Source: an uncultured Clostridium sp.
GTDB lineage: Bacteria; Bacillota; Clostridia; Lachnospirales; Lachnospiraceae
Reading direction: 5' to 3'
DNA length: 44,761 bases
NCBI GenBank assembly: GCA_937885015.1
Contig: CALAAS010000006.1
Coordinates: 1 to 44,761, forward strand
The translations under genes and the position numbers were made by a program. Below, piece by piece: positions 7,919-16,051 of this stretch (positions within the stretch are counted from its first letter, which is position 1; every line of letters starts with the position of its first letter). Below the pieces are notes generated by a model, which was not told the origin of the DNA, made no database searches, and saw nothing but the letters and a program-made list of their open reading frames with translations.

Positions 7919-10900
7919 ATGAAGAAGAAGTATCTGGCAGTGCTGCTGAGTGCGGCCATGGCGGTAACACCGGCTGTGACTGGACTGGCTGCAGTGGACG
8001 GCGTGGTTGCGGGATCAGAAAGTGAAATGGGCCAGGGCGGCAGCACAACGGAAACAGAGGAAGAAACAGAGGGCGAGACCGAAAAAGAAGGTGAGACCGA
8101 AGCGGAAGGCGAAACAGAAGCGGAAGGCGAAACAGAAGCAGAAGGCGAGACCGAAGCAGAAGGCGAGACCGAAGCAGAAGGCGAGACCGAGGAAGAAGGC
8201 GAGACTGAAGCAGAAGGCGAGACCGAAGCAGAAGGCGAGACCGAGGCAGAAGGCGAGACTGAGGCAGAAGGCGAGACTGAAGCAGAAGGCGAGACCGAAG
8301 CAGAAGGCGAGACCGAGGCAGAAGGCGAGACTGAAGCAGAGGAAGAACTGGAAGAGGTAAAAACCGAGGCTGTAGAGAGAGTAGAAAACCTGATTCAAAA
8401 CTTACCTACAGAAGAGGAGTTTAACGAAAAGCTGGATTCTTTTGGAGATGATGCAGATGCTGCAAGGGATTATGTGGAAGCAATCCGCAAGAAAGTGGAT
8501 GCAGCCGGGACGGCGATGGATGCACTGACGGAGGAAGAACTGGAACAGTTGGATCCAGTGCTTGCTGAAAAATTAGCTGATTTTCAGGTCACGATGGAGG
8601 CCTTTGAGGAGGCGGAGGTGCTGGCAGCAGAAACGTATGCAGAACAGGTAAGAAATGACCTGCAAAGCGGAAAGAATGTAACACTGGAGCAGGATGTAGA
8701 AATTACAGATTCTATTGTAATCCCAGCCAGTGCAACAAATGCCGTACTGGATTTTAATGATTGCACGTTGACCATGAAGGGGAATGGAAGCTTTGTTATT
8801 TACGGCGATATGACGCTTCAGGGTCCGGGACGTATGGATTTACAAGCCTTTGATGATGGAATTCGGGTTGGAAATGGGAATTCCACAGGAGGTTCTCTGA
8901 CTGTGGAAGGCGGTGTGAAAATAGACTGCGGTGAGTGGGGAATTGCGCTTCTGGGAACAGACCCGAGACTGGATTTCATAGATGGAAGTGTTTCGGCAGA
9001 ATGGTATGCGTTGTGCGGAAATGGTTCAGGAACTATCAATTCGGATGCTTCAATTTCAGGAGGTACGTTGATAAGCCGTGAGGATGTGGCAATTTACCAT
9101 CCTCAGAGCGGAGATCTTACGATTACGGGAGGGAAGATCAAAGGCGTCTGGGCCGGCGTGCAGATGTGTTCGGGTTCATTGGCGATAAGCGGTTCTGATA
9201 CAGTAATAACCGCAACCAGTGCGGCTGACAATCCAGGTAAAGGCGATTCTATGTCTGACGGCTCATTGGATGATGGAGCTGCCATTTCTATTATCAACCG
9301 TAGAGGGTATAAAGGCGGATTGGGGACGATTCAGATTGAAGATGGAACCTTTGAGGCTGTAAACTCACCGGTTAAATATTATGGAGTATCGAGTACTGAA
9401 GGCGGTAACGTAACATTAGACGATACAATTGGGACTACATTGGATCAATTTGATATTACCGGCGGAACTTTTAAAGGTGGTTCAATGCAGCCTGCTATAC
9501 GGGACTATTACGCGGAGGCACAGACTGCTGGAGAGACGATTGCAGAGAACACGGCACTGAATACGTTTGCAGGGATAACCGGCGGCATTTTCAGTTCCGA
9601 CATGACAGACCTGATCAACTCGGATGAGTATGTATGTATCAGACACAATGCAGGAAAATTCGAAGTGGTAAATAAAACGGAAGCTTCATTTGACCTTAAT
9701 GAAAATGGAGTAAAGGTAAGGGAACCCCTGCAGCTGGATGTGAATGAGAACGCAGAAACACCGAAAAAGACGGCGGTTCTGAGGGTTTCGGATGACCTGT
9801 TTGGTCCATATAGCTGGACAGTGGAAGAAGGTACGGATGTCATTGCGGTGGAAATGAAAGACTTTGCGGAGGAGAATCCAGAAGATTGCTGGGGAGACGA
9901 GGCAACGGTCACAGCGCTGAAGGCTGGCGAGGCAGTCATTAGGGTTCATGCGGATGCACTGGATAAAGATGTAAGGCTCAAAGTAGTCGCAATTGACAGC
10001 AGTGTAAAGGCAGAAGTAGGCGGTTCAGCACCGGAAGTGAATTCTTCTGTAAACAGCAGTGCAGTGGAAACTCCGGCAGTGGACGGTTCTATGACGTCAG
10101 AGCAGGAAACGGCGCTGGAAACGGCGAAGGATGCGCTGGTCGGGCAGGTAACGTCGGAGGTTCAGAATAATAGCGCTGTCAGCGGAAACGCGGTAGAAGT
10201 AAATGAACAGGTAGTCGGCTCAGTTATGCAGGATAAGGTGCAGGACGGAACGAAGCTGGTTATCGGAACGAACCAGAATTTAACGGACATTACGATGGAA
10301 TCCAGGATAACGTATGAAAAGGATGCAGAAGGAAACATTGTTCTGGATGCAGCCGGACAGAAGGTGGTTGCCAGCGTAGTGCCGGTGATCAAGACGATGA
10401 CTTATGAAATTGAGATGAGTTATAAAGTCATGAACCCGGAAGGTACGACGGTTCTGGATTCTGGAATCTATAATCCGGATAAGCAGTTTGCTGTAACCTT
10501 CCGGATACCGGTTCCGTCTTCGGTTGATGCAAAATATGCCAATATTACCCACGATGGAACACCCATTGGACAGTACAAGATTCAGGGAAATGGAACAGAA
10601 AAATACGTAGAATTGACTGTAAATCATTTTTCGCCGTTTACACTGGAGTTCACAAACCAGAAACAGAGCAATTCCAGCAGCGGCGGAAGATCAGGAGGAA
10701 AGTCCAGTGGATGGCATCCCGAGGGGAGCTGGGTATCGGACAGCCTGGGATGGAAATTCAAAACCTATGAGGGGCCATATGCAGTAAATTGCTGGAAGCA
10801 GTTGACCTGGAATGGCCAGATAGAGTGGTACCATTTTGATGCCAATGGCTATATGCAGACGGGATGGTTTACAGATGTGGATGGAAGAATCTATTATCTC

Positions 10901-11071
10901 TATCCGATTCCCGATGGAACCCGCGGCCGGATGATGACGGGATGGCAGACCATTGACGGCAAGATGTATTATTTCAATACGGTATCCGATGGAACCCGTG
11001 GTTCCATGTACGTGAACCGTATGACACCGGATGGAATTCTGGTGGGAGCAGATGGAGTCCGTGTACAATAA
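7919..11071 (+). CDS. Large secreted cell-wall-binding protein with acidic repeat tract
   Basis: A 1050-residue surface protein of unknown specific role. It begins with a signal peptide (MKKKYLAVLLSAAMAVTPAVTGLA). A strongly acidic tract of fifteen GETEAE-type hexapeptides (residues 52-141) and a helical segment follow. A long glycine/Ile-rich stretch at about 255-530 has the look of a right-handed beta-helix (repeated TITGGK, ISGGTL, LTVEGG turns). Mixed domains lead to a C-terminal block from about residue 935 of tryptophan/glycine/tyrosine repeats (GWKFKTYEG, WYHFDANGYMQTGWF, GWQTIDGKMYYFNT). These are of the choline-binding-like cell-wall-binding type, so attachment to wall polymers is likely. 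AAGGAGGGAGAAG precedes the ATG. A strong terminator follows. Confidence 0.85.
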   Translation: MKKKYLAVLLSAAMAVTPAVTGLAAVDGVVAGSESEMGQGGSTTETEEETEGETEKEGETEAEGETEAEGETEAEGETEAEGETEAEGETEEEGETEAEGETEAEGETEAEGETEAEGETEAEGETEAEGETEAEGETEAEEELEEVKTEAVERVENLIQNLPTEEEFNEKLDSFGDDADAARDYVEAIRKKVDAAGTAMDALTEEELEQLDPVLAEKLADFQVTMEAFEEAEVLAAETYAEQVRNDLQSGKNVTLEQDVEITDSIVIPASATNAVLDFNDCTLTMKGNGSFVIYGDMTLQGPGRMDLQAFDDGIRVGNGNSTGGSLTVEGGVKIDCGEWGIALLGTDPRLDFIDGSVSAEWYALCGNGSGTINSDASISGGTLISREDVAIYHPQSGDLTITGGKIKGVWAGVQMCSGSLAISGSDTVITATSAADNPGKGDSMSDGSLDDGAAISIINRRGYKGGLGTIQIEDGTFEAVNSPVKYYGVSSTEGGNVTLDDTIGTTLDQFDITGGTFKGGSMQPAIRDYYAEAQTAGETIAENTALNTFAGITGGIFSSDMTDLINSDEYVCIRHNAGKFEVVNKTEASFDLNENGVKVREPLQLDVNENAETPKKTAVLRVSDDLFGPYSWTVEEGTDVIAVEMKDFAEENPEDCWGDEATVTALKAGEAVIRVHADALDKDVRLKVVAIDSSVKAEVGGSAPEVNSSVNSSAVETPAVDGSMTSEQETALETAKDALVGQVTSEVQNNSAVSGNAVEVNEQVVGSVMQDKVQDGTKLVIGTNQNLTDITMESRITYEKDAEGNIVLDAAGQKVVASVVPVIKTMTYEIEMSYKVMNPEGTTVLDSGIYNPDKQFAVTFRIPVPSSVDAKYANITHDGTPIGQYKIQGNGTEKYVELTVNHFSPFTLEFTNQKQSNSSSGGRSGGKSSGWHPEGSWVSDSLGWKFKTYEGPYAVNCWKQLTWNGQIEWYHFDANGYMQTGWFTDVDGRIYYLYPIPDGTRGRMMTGWQTIDGKMYYFNTVSDGTRGSMYVNRMTPDGILVGADGVRVQ
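8072..8341 (+). repeat. In-frame 18-bp tandem repeat, 15 units
   Basis: Fifteen units of the GAGACCGAAGCAGAAGGC type encode G-E-T-E-(A/K/E)-E. Units differ by a few synonymous changes (GAC/GAA, ACC/ACT/ACA, GCA/GCG) and two amino-acid variants (GETEKE, GETEEE). The period is a multiple of three, so copy-number change keeps the reading frame and would alter only the length of an acidic spacer. Confidence 0.95.
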
Positions 11072-11140
11072 AAACAATAGCAGAAAACGATAACGAAAAG
11101 CTGCCGCTTTGTGGATCAGATCACGAAGCGGCAGCTTTTC
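11046..11140 (+). repeat. 95-bp direct repeat, copy 1 (gene end plus terminator)
   Basis: Identical by eye to 17250-17344. It covers the last eight sense codons and stop of the wall-protein gene and the whole following terminator. The mismatching bases at both edges are clear (11045/17249 and 11141/17345). Confidence 0.95.
11096..11139. terminator. Terminator of the wall-protein gene
   Basis: AAAAGCTGCCGCTT (11096-11109) and AAGCGGCAGCTTTT (11126-11139) make a perfect 14-bp stem with A/T tails on both strands. It serves the wall-protein gene and, before the rearrangement, probably also the convergent phospholipase D gene. Confidence 0.9.
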
Positions 11141-11145
11141 ATGCC

Positions 11146-11543
11146 GCAGCCATAAACAGGCATTTTCTGTCATAAAAACCGGCGGAGCGGCTTTACCAGG
11201 GTCCGGAAAAATTGATAGAAGATTTTTTTCCCGGCGCTGATTTCCTGGGGAACGTAGTTTTCGCCGTTCTGGTAAGTGCCTTCTTCTGTCATATATCGGC
11301 TGAAGGTTTTATCGCGCTCGGCCTCTCTCCGGATAATGGCATTCAGCTCCGGAGAATCTACGGCCAGCATCAGCTCCGTATCCTGGTAGGCGCTTCGCAT
11401 ATCCAGATTATAAGATCCGACGATATTCATCCGGTCATCGATGAGAACGGCCCTGGTGTGGCTGGAATGTTCTCCCAGATACTCGTAAACCCTGGCGCCG
11501 GTGGCCAGTAAAGGTTTTAGAATCCTTTGAGGCCCGGATGAAG
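11146..11543 (-). pseudogene. Decayed 3' copy of the phospholipase D-like gene
   Basis: Positions 11146-11505 match 18522-18881 with about a dozen mismatches by eye, all in the distal half; the first about 170 bp are identical. At GGTGGCC the match jumps to 19263-19297 of the intact gene, so about 380 bp have been lost between two short GGTGGCC repeats. The deletion shifts the frame: upstream of the junction the reading is GPQRILKPLL rather than the family sequence. Only the second HKD region remains, and it reads HTRAVLIDD where the intact copy has HTKAVLIDD, so the catalytic lysine is lost. It lacks the N-terminal half, the first HKD motif and the membrane anchor. Confidence 0.9.
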
Positions 11544-11624
11544 TCGCCGCTACCCGCAAAACGGGTGGCGATGACTGGTGGAAGGATAAGATTTCAGAAA
11601 GATGGATTTACGCAATCATTTTTG
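11544..11624. other. Junction segment of unknown origin
   Basis: This lies between the decayed phospholipase copy and the lacI promoter. It contains a compact hairpin, CGCC-GC-TACCCG / CGGGT-GGCG with a CAAAA loop (about 11543-11575). The plus strand reads without a stop through about 11644 in one frame (ending IYAIIFVDIQFTV). I do not recognise it. It may be the trimmed end of the element that brought in the transporter cluster. Confidence 0.35.
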
Positions 11625-11653
11625 TTGACATACAATTTACGGTTTGATATAAT
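11625..11653 (+). promoter_or_regulatory. Consensus sigma-A promoter of the LacI-family gene
   Basis: TTGACA (11625-11630), exactly 17 bp, then TATAAT (11648-11653): a perfect consensus. The palindromic operator starts 8 bp after the -10 box, at the expected start of transcription, so a bound repressor would block initiation. Confidence 0.9.
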
Positions 11654-11661
11654 GACTTTGA

Positions 11662-11685
11662 AAAAATGAATACGCATTCATTTTT
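11662..11685. promoter_or_regulatory. LacI-family operator, copy 1
   Basis: The core TGAATACGCATTCA (11667-11680) is flanked by five A and five T to give a 24-bp palindrome with a CG centre, typical of LacI-family sites. The same sequence recurs at 12834-12855, in front of the transporter operon. Its placement at the lacI start implies autorepression. Confidence 0.85.
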
Positions 11686-11713
11686 CGGTGTGAAGCGATT
11701 CAGGAGGTAGAGC

Positions 11714-12721
11714 GTGGAGAAAAAGGTTACAGCTTTAGATGTCGCGCGGGCGGCGGGGGTATCGCAGTCTACAGTGTCCCGAGTTTTTTCGCCTCAGTCC
11801 AATATAACTTCGAGAAAGAGAGAACATATTTTAAAAGTTGCCAGAGAATTGGGTTACCATCCTAATGCACTTGCAAGAGGACTTACCATGAACCGAAGTT
11901 ATATTGTTGCTATGATCGGAATTGGGAGAGAGGATGTTTTTTACAGTAGCTTGCTTGCAGGGTTGATTGATGGCCTGCAAAAAAATGGTTTGCAGATGCT
12001 TATTTTTAATTATCACAAACCCAATCAGCTTGAGGAAATCATCGAAAAACTCTATCAGTATAATGTGGATGGAATTTTAATAACCTCATCCGTTATAGAT
12101 CAATCTGATATTGATAAAATGGAGCGCATTGGAAAGCCAATTGTATTGATTAACCGTATGATCTCAGGAAGAAGTGTCCGGGCAGTTTGCTGCGACAATG
12201 CGGACGGTACTGAAAAAATTTTAAATCACTTTAAAGATATTGGAAGGGTGCGGATAGGGGTGTTAAGAGGTCCGGATTCTTCTTATACGGCAAATGATCG
12301 AACAATAGCATTCATGGAAAATTTAGAGGCTTACGGGATGAAGCTGCAAAGTATGGAAAAGGCGGATGAACTTACGCATTTGTCAGGAAAATTGGCAATG
12401 AAGAAGTTGATGGCTAGCGGGAATCAATTGGATGCTATATTCTGTACGAATGATCTTCTTGCAATTGGGGCAATTGATGCGATTCATGAGCAGGGGATCA
12501 GCGCGCCGGAGCAGATTGCAATCGCTGGATTTGACGGAGACGTGTCCGGGATGTGGAGTCCCTATAGATTAACTACAATTAAACAGCCAATCGATCAGTT
12601 GGTAGAAGGCGCTATTTTTACGCTAAATGAATTGCTTCAGGGAAAAGATGTACCGCCCTGCCAATGGTTCCGAGGGGAACTGGTAATCAGAAATTCAACT
12701 GTCAGAGAGCAGACAGTGTAA
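11714..12721 (+). CDS. LacI-family transcriptional repressor
   Basis: A 335-residue regulator, full length for the family. The N-terminal helix-turn-helix and hinge helix are clear (TALDVARAAGVSQSTVSRVF at 6-25, then the hinge ELGYHPNALARGL). The periplasmic-binding-protein-like effector domain runs from about 60 to 335 (VDGILITSS, FCTNDLLAIGAID, IAGFDGD). The start is GTG with AGGAGG 6 bp upstream. The identical operators at its own promoter and before the next operon make it the evident local regulator. The effector is unknown, but LacI-family effectors are mostly sugars or related small molecules. Base composition is AT-richer than the glycolytic genes, consistent with acquired DNA. Confidence 0.93.
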   Translation: MEKKVTALDVARAAGVSQSTVSRVFSPQSNITSRKREHILKVARELGYHPNALARGLTMNRSYIVAMIGIGREDVFYSSLLAGLIDGLQKNGLQMLIFNYHKPNQLEEIIEKLYQYNVDGILITSSVIDQSDIDKMERIGKPIVLINRMISGRSVRAVCCDNADGTEKILNHFKDIGRVRIGVLRGPDSSYTANDRTIAFMENLEAYGMKLQSMEKADELTHLSGKLAMKKLMASGNQLDAIFCTNDLLAIGAIDAIHEQGISAPEQIAIAGFDGDVSGMWSPYRLTTIKQPIDQLVEGAIFTLNELLQGKDVPPCQWFRGELVIRNSTVREQTV

Positions 12722-12747
12722 TCAATCAAAGTTGACTCAATTAAAAC

Positions 12748-12800
12748 CATGGGAAGCTGTCGCTTCATGATATATCAATCCTTAATGCGGCAGCTCCATG
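12748..12800 (+). other. Stem-loop between the lacI-type gene and the transporter operon
   Basis: CATGG-(GA)-AGCTG-T-CGC (12748-12763) pairs with GCG-G-CAGCT-CCATG (12787-12800): about 14 bp with one G-T pair and a two-base bulge. There is no U-tract after it. It may be a poor terminator of the repressor gene or a transcript-stabilising structure. Confidence 0.5.
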
Positions 12801-12833
12801 AACGGAAGATAAATGAGTCTTTATTTTTTAATT

Positions 12834-12855
12834 AAAAATGAATACGCATTCATTT
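12834..12855. promoter_or_regulatory. LacI-family operator, copy 2
   Basis: The same core, TGAATACGCATTCA (12839-12852), with A5 on the left and T3 or more on the right, identical to the site at 11662 over 22 bp. It lies 30 bp upstream of the DUF3311-like start codon, so the transporter/SnoaL operon is under the same repressor. I could not assign confident -35 and -10 boxes here. Confidence 0.85.
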
Positions 12856-12884
12856 TCTGGATAAGGATTGAGAGGAAGGTAAAA

Positions 12885-13079
12885 ATGGGAAGGTTGCGAA
12901 AGATATGCGTGATAGCAATTATTATACTGTATGCGTGTATAATATTCCCTCCATTTATGTCACTTTATAATCGCCCGGTCATTCTATTGGGAATCCCGCT
13001 GTTTTTTTGGGGAATTCTGCTTATTTCTATATTGCTTCTTTTAATTGTTTTTATTCTTTACAGAAATGAGGAAAAATAA
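12885..13079 (+). CDS. DUF3311-like small membrane protein
   Basis: A 64-residue protein with two predicted membrane helices (about 5-24 and 32-58) and the family-like RPVILLGIPLFFWGILLI segment. DUF3311 peptides are typically encoded immediately before SSS-family symporters and are presumed accessory subunits. The stop codon directly abuts the symporter ATG. The start was placed at 12885 because AGGAAGG lies 5 bp before it; a longer reading from 12813 would run through the operator. Confidence 0.8.
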   Translation: MGRLRKICVIAIIILYACIIFPPFMSLYNRPVILLGIPLFFWGILLISILLLLIVFILYRNEEK

Positions 13080-14696
13080 ATGGGATCAGAAGGTTTATTA
13101 AAGTCGACAGTTCCTTTTATTATGATGGGAATATATATTCTATTGATTTTTTGGCTTTCTATGAAAACGGTAACCAAGAAGGAAAAGAAGGCGGAAGGGA
13201 CAATTGGCGGGTTTGAGAATTTTTATACAGGCGGCCGGTCAATGAATGCAATGACAGTTGCGTTAGTTACAATCGTTACGTTTTATTCTGGAACGACTTT
13301 TACTGGACGGGTTGGTTTTTTTTACAATTTTGGTGTGGTCGCGCTTACCAGCGTTTTTGTGAGTACATTTGCCGGTGTGGTCATGTATTTTCTCAGTGAG
13401 AAAATATGGCCGATTTCTCAAAAATACCACTTGTCTACACTTCCTGATTTACTGGAATTCCGATACCAAAGTAAAATGGTAAAAGCCGTTACAGCTCTTA
13501 TTATTATATGTTTTAACATTGTCTGGCTTGTCAGTGAAGTTCGGACATTAGGATTAATAGTAAATTTGGCATCCGGAGATCGTATATCGCAGGCAGCTGG
13601 TTCAGCAATTATGCTGATGATCGTTATTTTGTATGTGTGTACCGGCGGCGTACGTTCCGTAGCAGCGGTGGACAGTTTTTCAGCAACTATTATGACAGGC
13701 GCATCATTTATAGTGTTATGCGCGATTGTCGGAAGATTTTTCGGAGGGGATCCGATTTCGATTTTCCTTGAAGGAGCCGCTGCGGCACCGGAACTCATGA
13801 CTATCAATGCGGAAGGGGCGTATTCGTACCCCTATTGGATATCGAATATAGTTCTCGGCTCTATTGTAATGTTTGTGTACCCATCTAATTATATGAGTAT
13901 TTGTATGGCAAAAAGCGTAAAGGCTGTAAAGCGTTCTTCGCTGATTACTGCTTTATCCGGTTTATGGCTGGTAATCTATGCTGTAATTGCAATGGCGGCG
14001 CTGGGGTTAAATGCCAGAGGAATTATGATTCACAACCCGGAAAGTGCGTTGTTGGAAATGGTATCGTACATGAATAGCAGTTTGCTGTTAGGACTTGTAA
14101 CGACTTTTATCTTGGCTGCTTCGGTGGGGACGCTTGATTCAACATTGATTTCTCTGTCAGCTCTTTTATCGAACGATATAATATGGAATTTTTGGCAAAT
14201 TAAAAAAGGTGCGCCCTGTATAGGGAGTGACGGGTACCAGGGCACTTTAGTGGAAGAGTGTTCCGGGAAAATATCGAAGTTATCTTTGACACGGATAATT
14301 GTCTTTCTACTCGGCACTACAGCATATATGCTGAGTTTAAGCAGACTGCCGTTGCTGGTAATACTTGTCAACTATGCAATGAGTGGAATGGTGCAGATTA
14401 TTCCGACAGCAGTGTTTGGACTGTATTGGAAAAAAAGCACGCCGATCGCGGCGCTTGTGGCTATGCCTGTGGGAGTAGTTAGTATGCTGATGCTGGATTA
14501 TTACGCAAACAATATTTATTTTAGTGCGGATGGGAAACCGTTTTTTGGAGGCTTTATGGTTGCAATTATTGCGCTTTTATTAAATGCAGTAATATTCATC
14601 ATAATTTCACTTGTAACCAAAAAGAAATATGATTCGGAAGGAAACGCTTTGAATAAGGTGTGCAGCGTGTTTTTCGAAAGGAGAGGGGGAGAATAG
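13080..14696 (+). CDS. SSS-family sodium:solute symporter
   Basis: A 538-residue polytopic transporter of the SSS (PutP/PanF-like) family with about 13 membrane segments. The family region FYTGGRSMNAMTVALVTIVTF (about 49-69) and TVTLDS-like SVGTLDSTLISLSALLSND late in the protein are recognisable. It probably uses sodium to import an organic solute. Substrate cannot be told from sequence; the LacI regulator and SnoaL-like neighbours suggest a small organic acid or sugar-derived compound. It begins at the stop codon of the DUF3311-like gene, so coupling is expected. Confidence 0.9.
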   Translation: MGSEGLLKSTVPFIMMGIYILLIFWLSMKTVTKKEKKAEGTIGGFENFYTGGRSMNAMTVALVTIVTFYSGTTFTGRVGFFYNFGVVALTSVFVSTFAGVVMYFLSEKIWPISQKYHLSTLPDLLEFRYQSKMVKAVTALIIICFNIVWLVSEVRTLGLIVNLASGDRISQAAGSAIMLMIVILYVCTGGVRSVAAVDSFSATIMTGASFIVLCAIVGRFFGGDPISIFLEGAAAAPELMTINAEGAYSYPYWISNIVLGSIVMFVYPSNYMSICMAKSVKAVKRSSLITALSGLWLVIYAVIAMAALGLNARGIMIHNPESALLEMVSYMNSSLLLGLVTTFILAASVGTLDSTLISLSALLSNDIIWNFWQIKKGAPCIGSDGYQGTLVEECSGKISKLSLTRIIVFLLGTTAYMLSLSRLPLLVILVNYAMSGMVQIIPTAVFGLYWKKSTPIAALVAMPVGVVSMLMLDYYANNIYFSADGKPFFGGFMVAIIALLLNAVIFIIISLVTKKKYDSEGNALNKVCSVFFERRGGE

Positions 14697-14769
14697 ATGA
14701 GTTTACCATAAAAGGAATGGGTACAGATATATTTACCGCAAAGAATACTTCAAAAGAGGGGGAAAAAAG

Positions 14770-16023
14770 ATGGACACTTCGACGATTGAACTGGGAAAAG
14801 AAATGTCTTTAACTAGGCGTATTATCGCGTATGCAGCAGTTTTAACCGTGTATTTTTATTATTGCTATAATTTTTCAATGCTCAGTATTTTCGGGCCGAT
14901 TTTGAGAAATGTATATGGCTTTACAACGACGAACCTTACATTCCTGTTTTCCGTGCAATCCTGGGGGCTTCTGGTGGGTACATTGATTACGGGTATGTGC
15001 TGTAACAAATTCGGGAAGAAATATGTGTTGATTGGCCTTGGTATAACGTATACGTCCTGTACGCTGCTGCATATTATTTGCCCGTCTGTGTATGCTGCAT
15101 GGGTAATCGGCAGGTTTGTTGGAGGATGTGCGCTGGGCGGAGTATTTGGAACCAGCGTTGGATTGATCGTGGATATGTTTCCTGCAAACTGGCGCGGCAG
15201 ATTAACAGCTATTGCTTCCAGCCTGTTTGCTTTAGCGGGAGTTCTTCTTGGCTGGATTGCAGGCGCATGGCTTGATAAAAATTGGATGGTTGTTATGTGG
15301 TCGGGAATCATACCGGCATGGTGCGGCGTAGTTTTAGTTTATTTTCTTGTACCGAGTGATTTGGAACTTACACAGATTCGAAATAAAAAAGCATTACTGG
15401 AAACGTCAGAAAAAGTTGGTTATCGAAGTATGCTGAAAGGAAAGTATCTTTTTATCGCGTTATTATGCATGATCATGTCAGGAATGAATTTTAGTGGTTA
15501 TTCTGGATTCAGTACATTTGTTCCGCTTTACCTTCAGAATGATTTAGGAATGTCGGCTGCAGGGTGGAGTCACTTGGTTGCAATTGAAAATTTTGGCCAT
15601 TTTTTAGGATTTCTGGTTTTTGGATGGATTGGCGATTGCTTTGGAAGAAAGAAAGATATTATTGGGATGTTTCTTTGTGCAGCCATGATACCAGCCTATA
15701 TGATCCTGAAAGTTGAAAATATCATGGCATTTATGACAGTAGCATTTTTATTTGGCTTCGGATGTGGATACAGTGGAACCTGGGGCGCCTATTACACGGA
15801 ATTGTTCCCAGATCGTTTTCGGGCTATTTCCTCTGGTTTCTGCCTGAATATGGGACGTCTGATTTCCAGCTTTGCAGTATTGGCGTTGGGAATTTATGCA
15901 GACAGCGGCATCAGTTTGAAACGAGTAATGATAATTCCGACCGTCTTTTTCCTGATAGGAGCCATCGTGTGGATGGTTTTGCCAGAAACTTTAAATCGCA
16001 AAAAGGAAAAAGAAAATATGTAA
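14770..16023 (+). CDS. MFS transporter
   Basis: A 417-residue major facilitator protein with 12 predicted helices. The loop 2-3 signature region is GMCCNKFGKKYVLIGL, the sugar/organic-anion-type GRFVGGCALGG follows, and the second-half counterpart is GWIGDCFGRKKDIIGMF. It is closest in style to the aromatic-acid/metabolite:H+ symporter group. GAGGGGG precedes the ATG. It is the second transporter of a different family in one operon, so it may export a product, import a second substrate, or be redundant with the SSS protein. A 73-bp gap without a terminator separates it from the SSS gene. Confidence 0.9.
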   Translation: MDTSTIELGKEMSLTRRIIAYAAVLTVYFYYCYNFSMLSIFGPILRNVYGFTTTNLTFLFSVQSWGLLVGTLITGMCCNKFGKKYVLIGLGITYTSCTLLHIICPSVYAAWVIGRFVGGCALGGVFGTSVGLIVDMFPANWRGRLTAIASSLFALAGVLLGWIAGAWLDKNWMVVMWSGIIPAWCGVVLVYFLVPSDLELTQIRNKKALLETSEKVGYRSMLKGKYLFIALLCMIMSGMNFSGYSGFSTFVPLYLQNDLGMSAAGWSHLVAIENFGHFLGFLVFGWIGDCFGRKKDIIGMFLCAAMIPAYMILKVENIMAFMTVAFLFGFGCGYSGTWGAYYTELFPDRFRAISSGFCLNMGRLISSFAVLALGIYADSGISLKRVMIIPTVFFLIGAIVWMVLPETLNRKKEKENM

Positions 16024-16051
16024 TCAGAAAAAACAGAAAGGGGTTTAAACT

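Noticed and set aside
8007..8398. Long stop-free readings on both strands over the acidic repeat tract (a K/R/Q-rich one and a hydrophobic one)
   Set aside because: They are artefacts of an 18-bp repeat without stops in several frames; no ribosome site or domain supports them.
12813..12884. Upstream extension of the DUF3311-like protein
   Set aside because: It would translate the LacI operator, and AGGAAGG is placed for the start at 12885.
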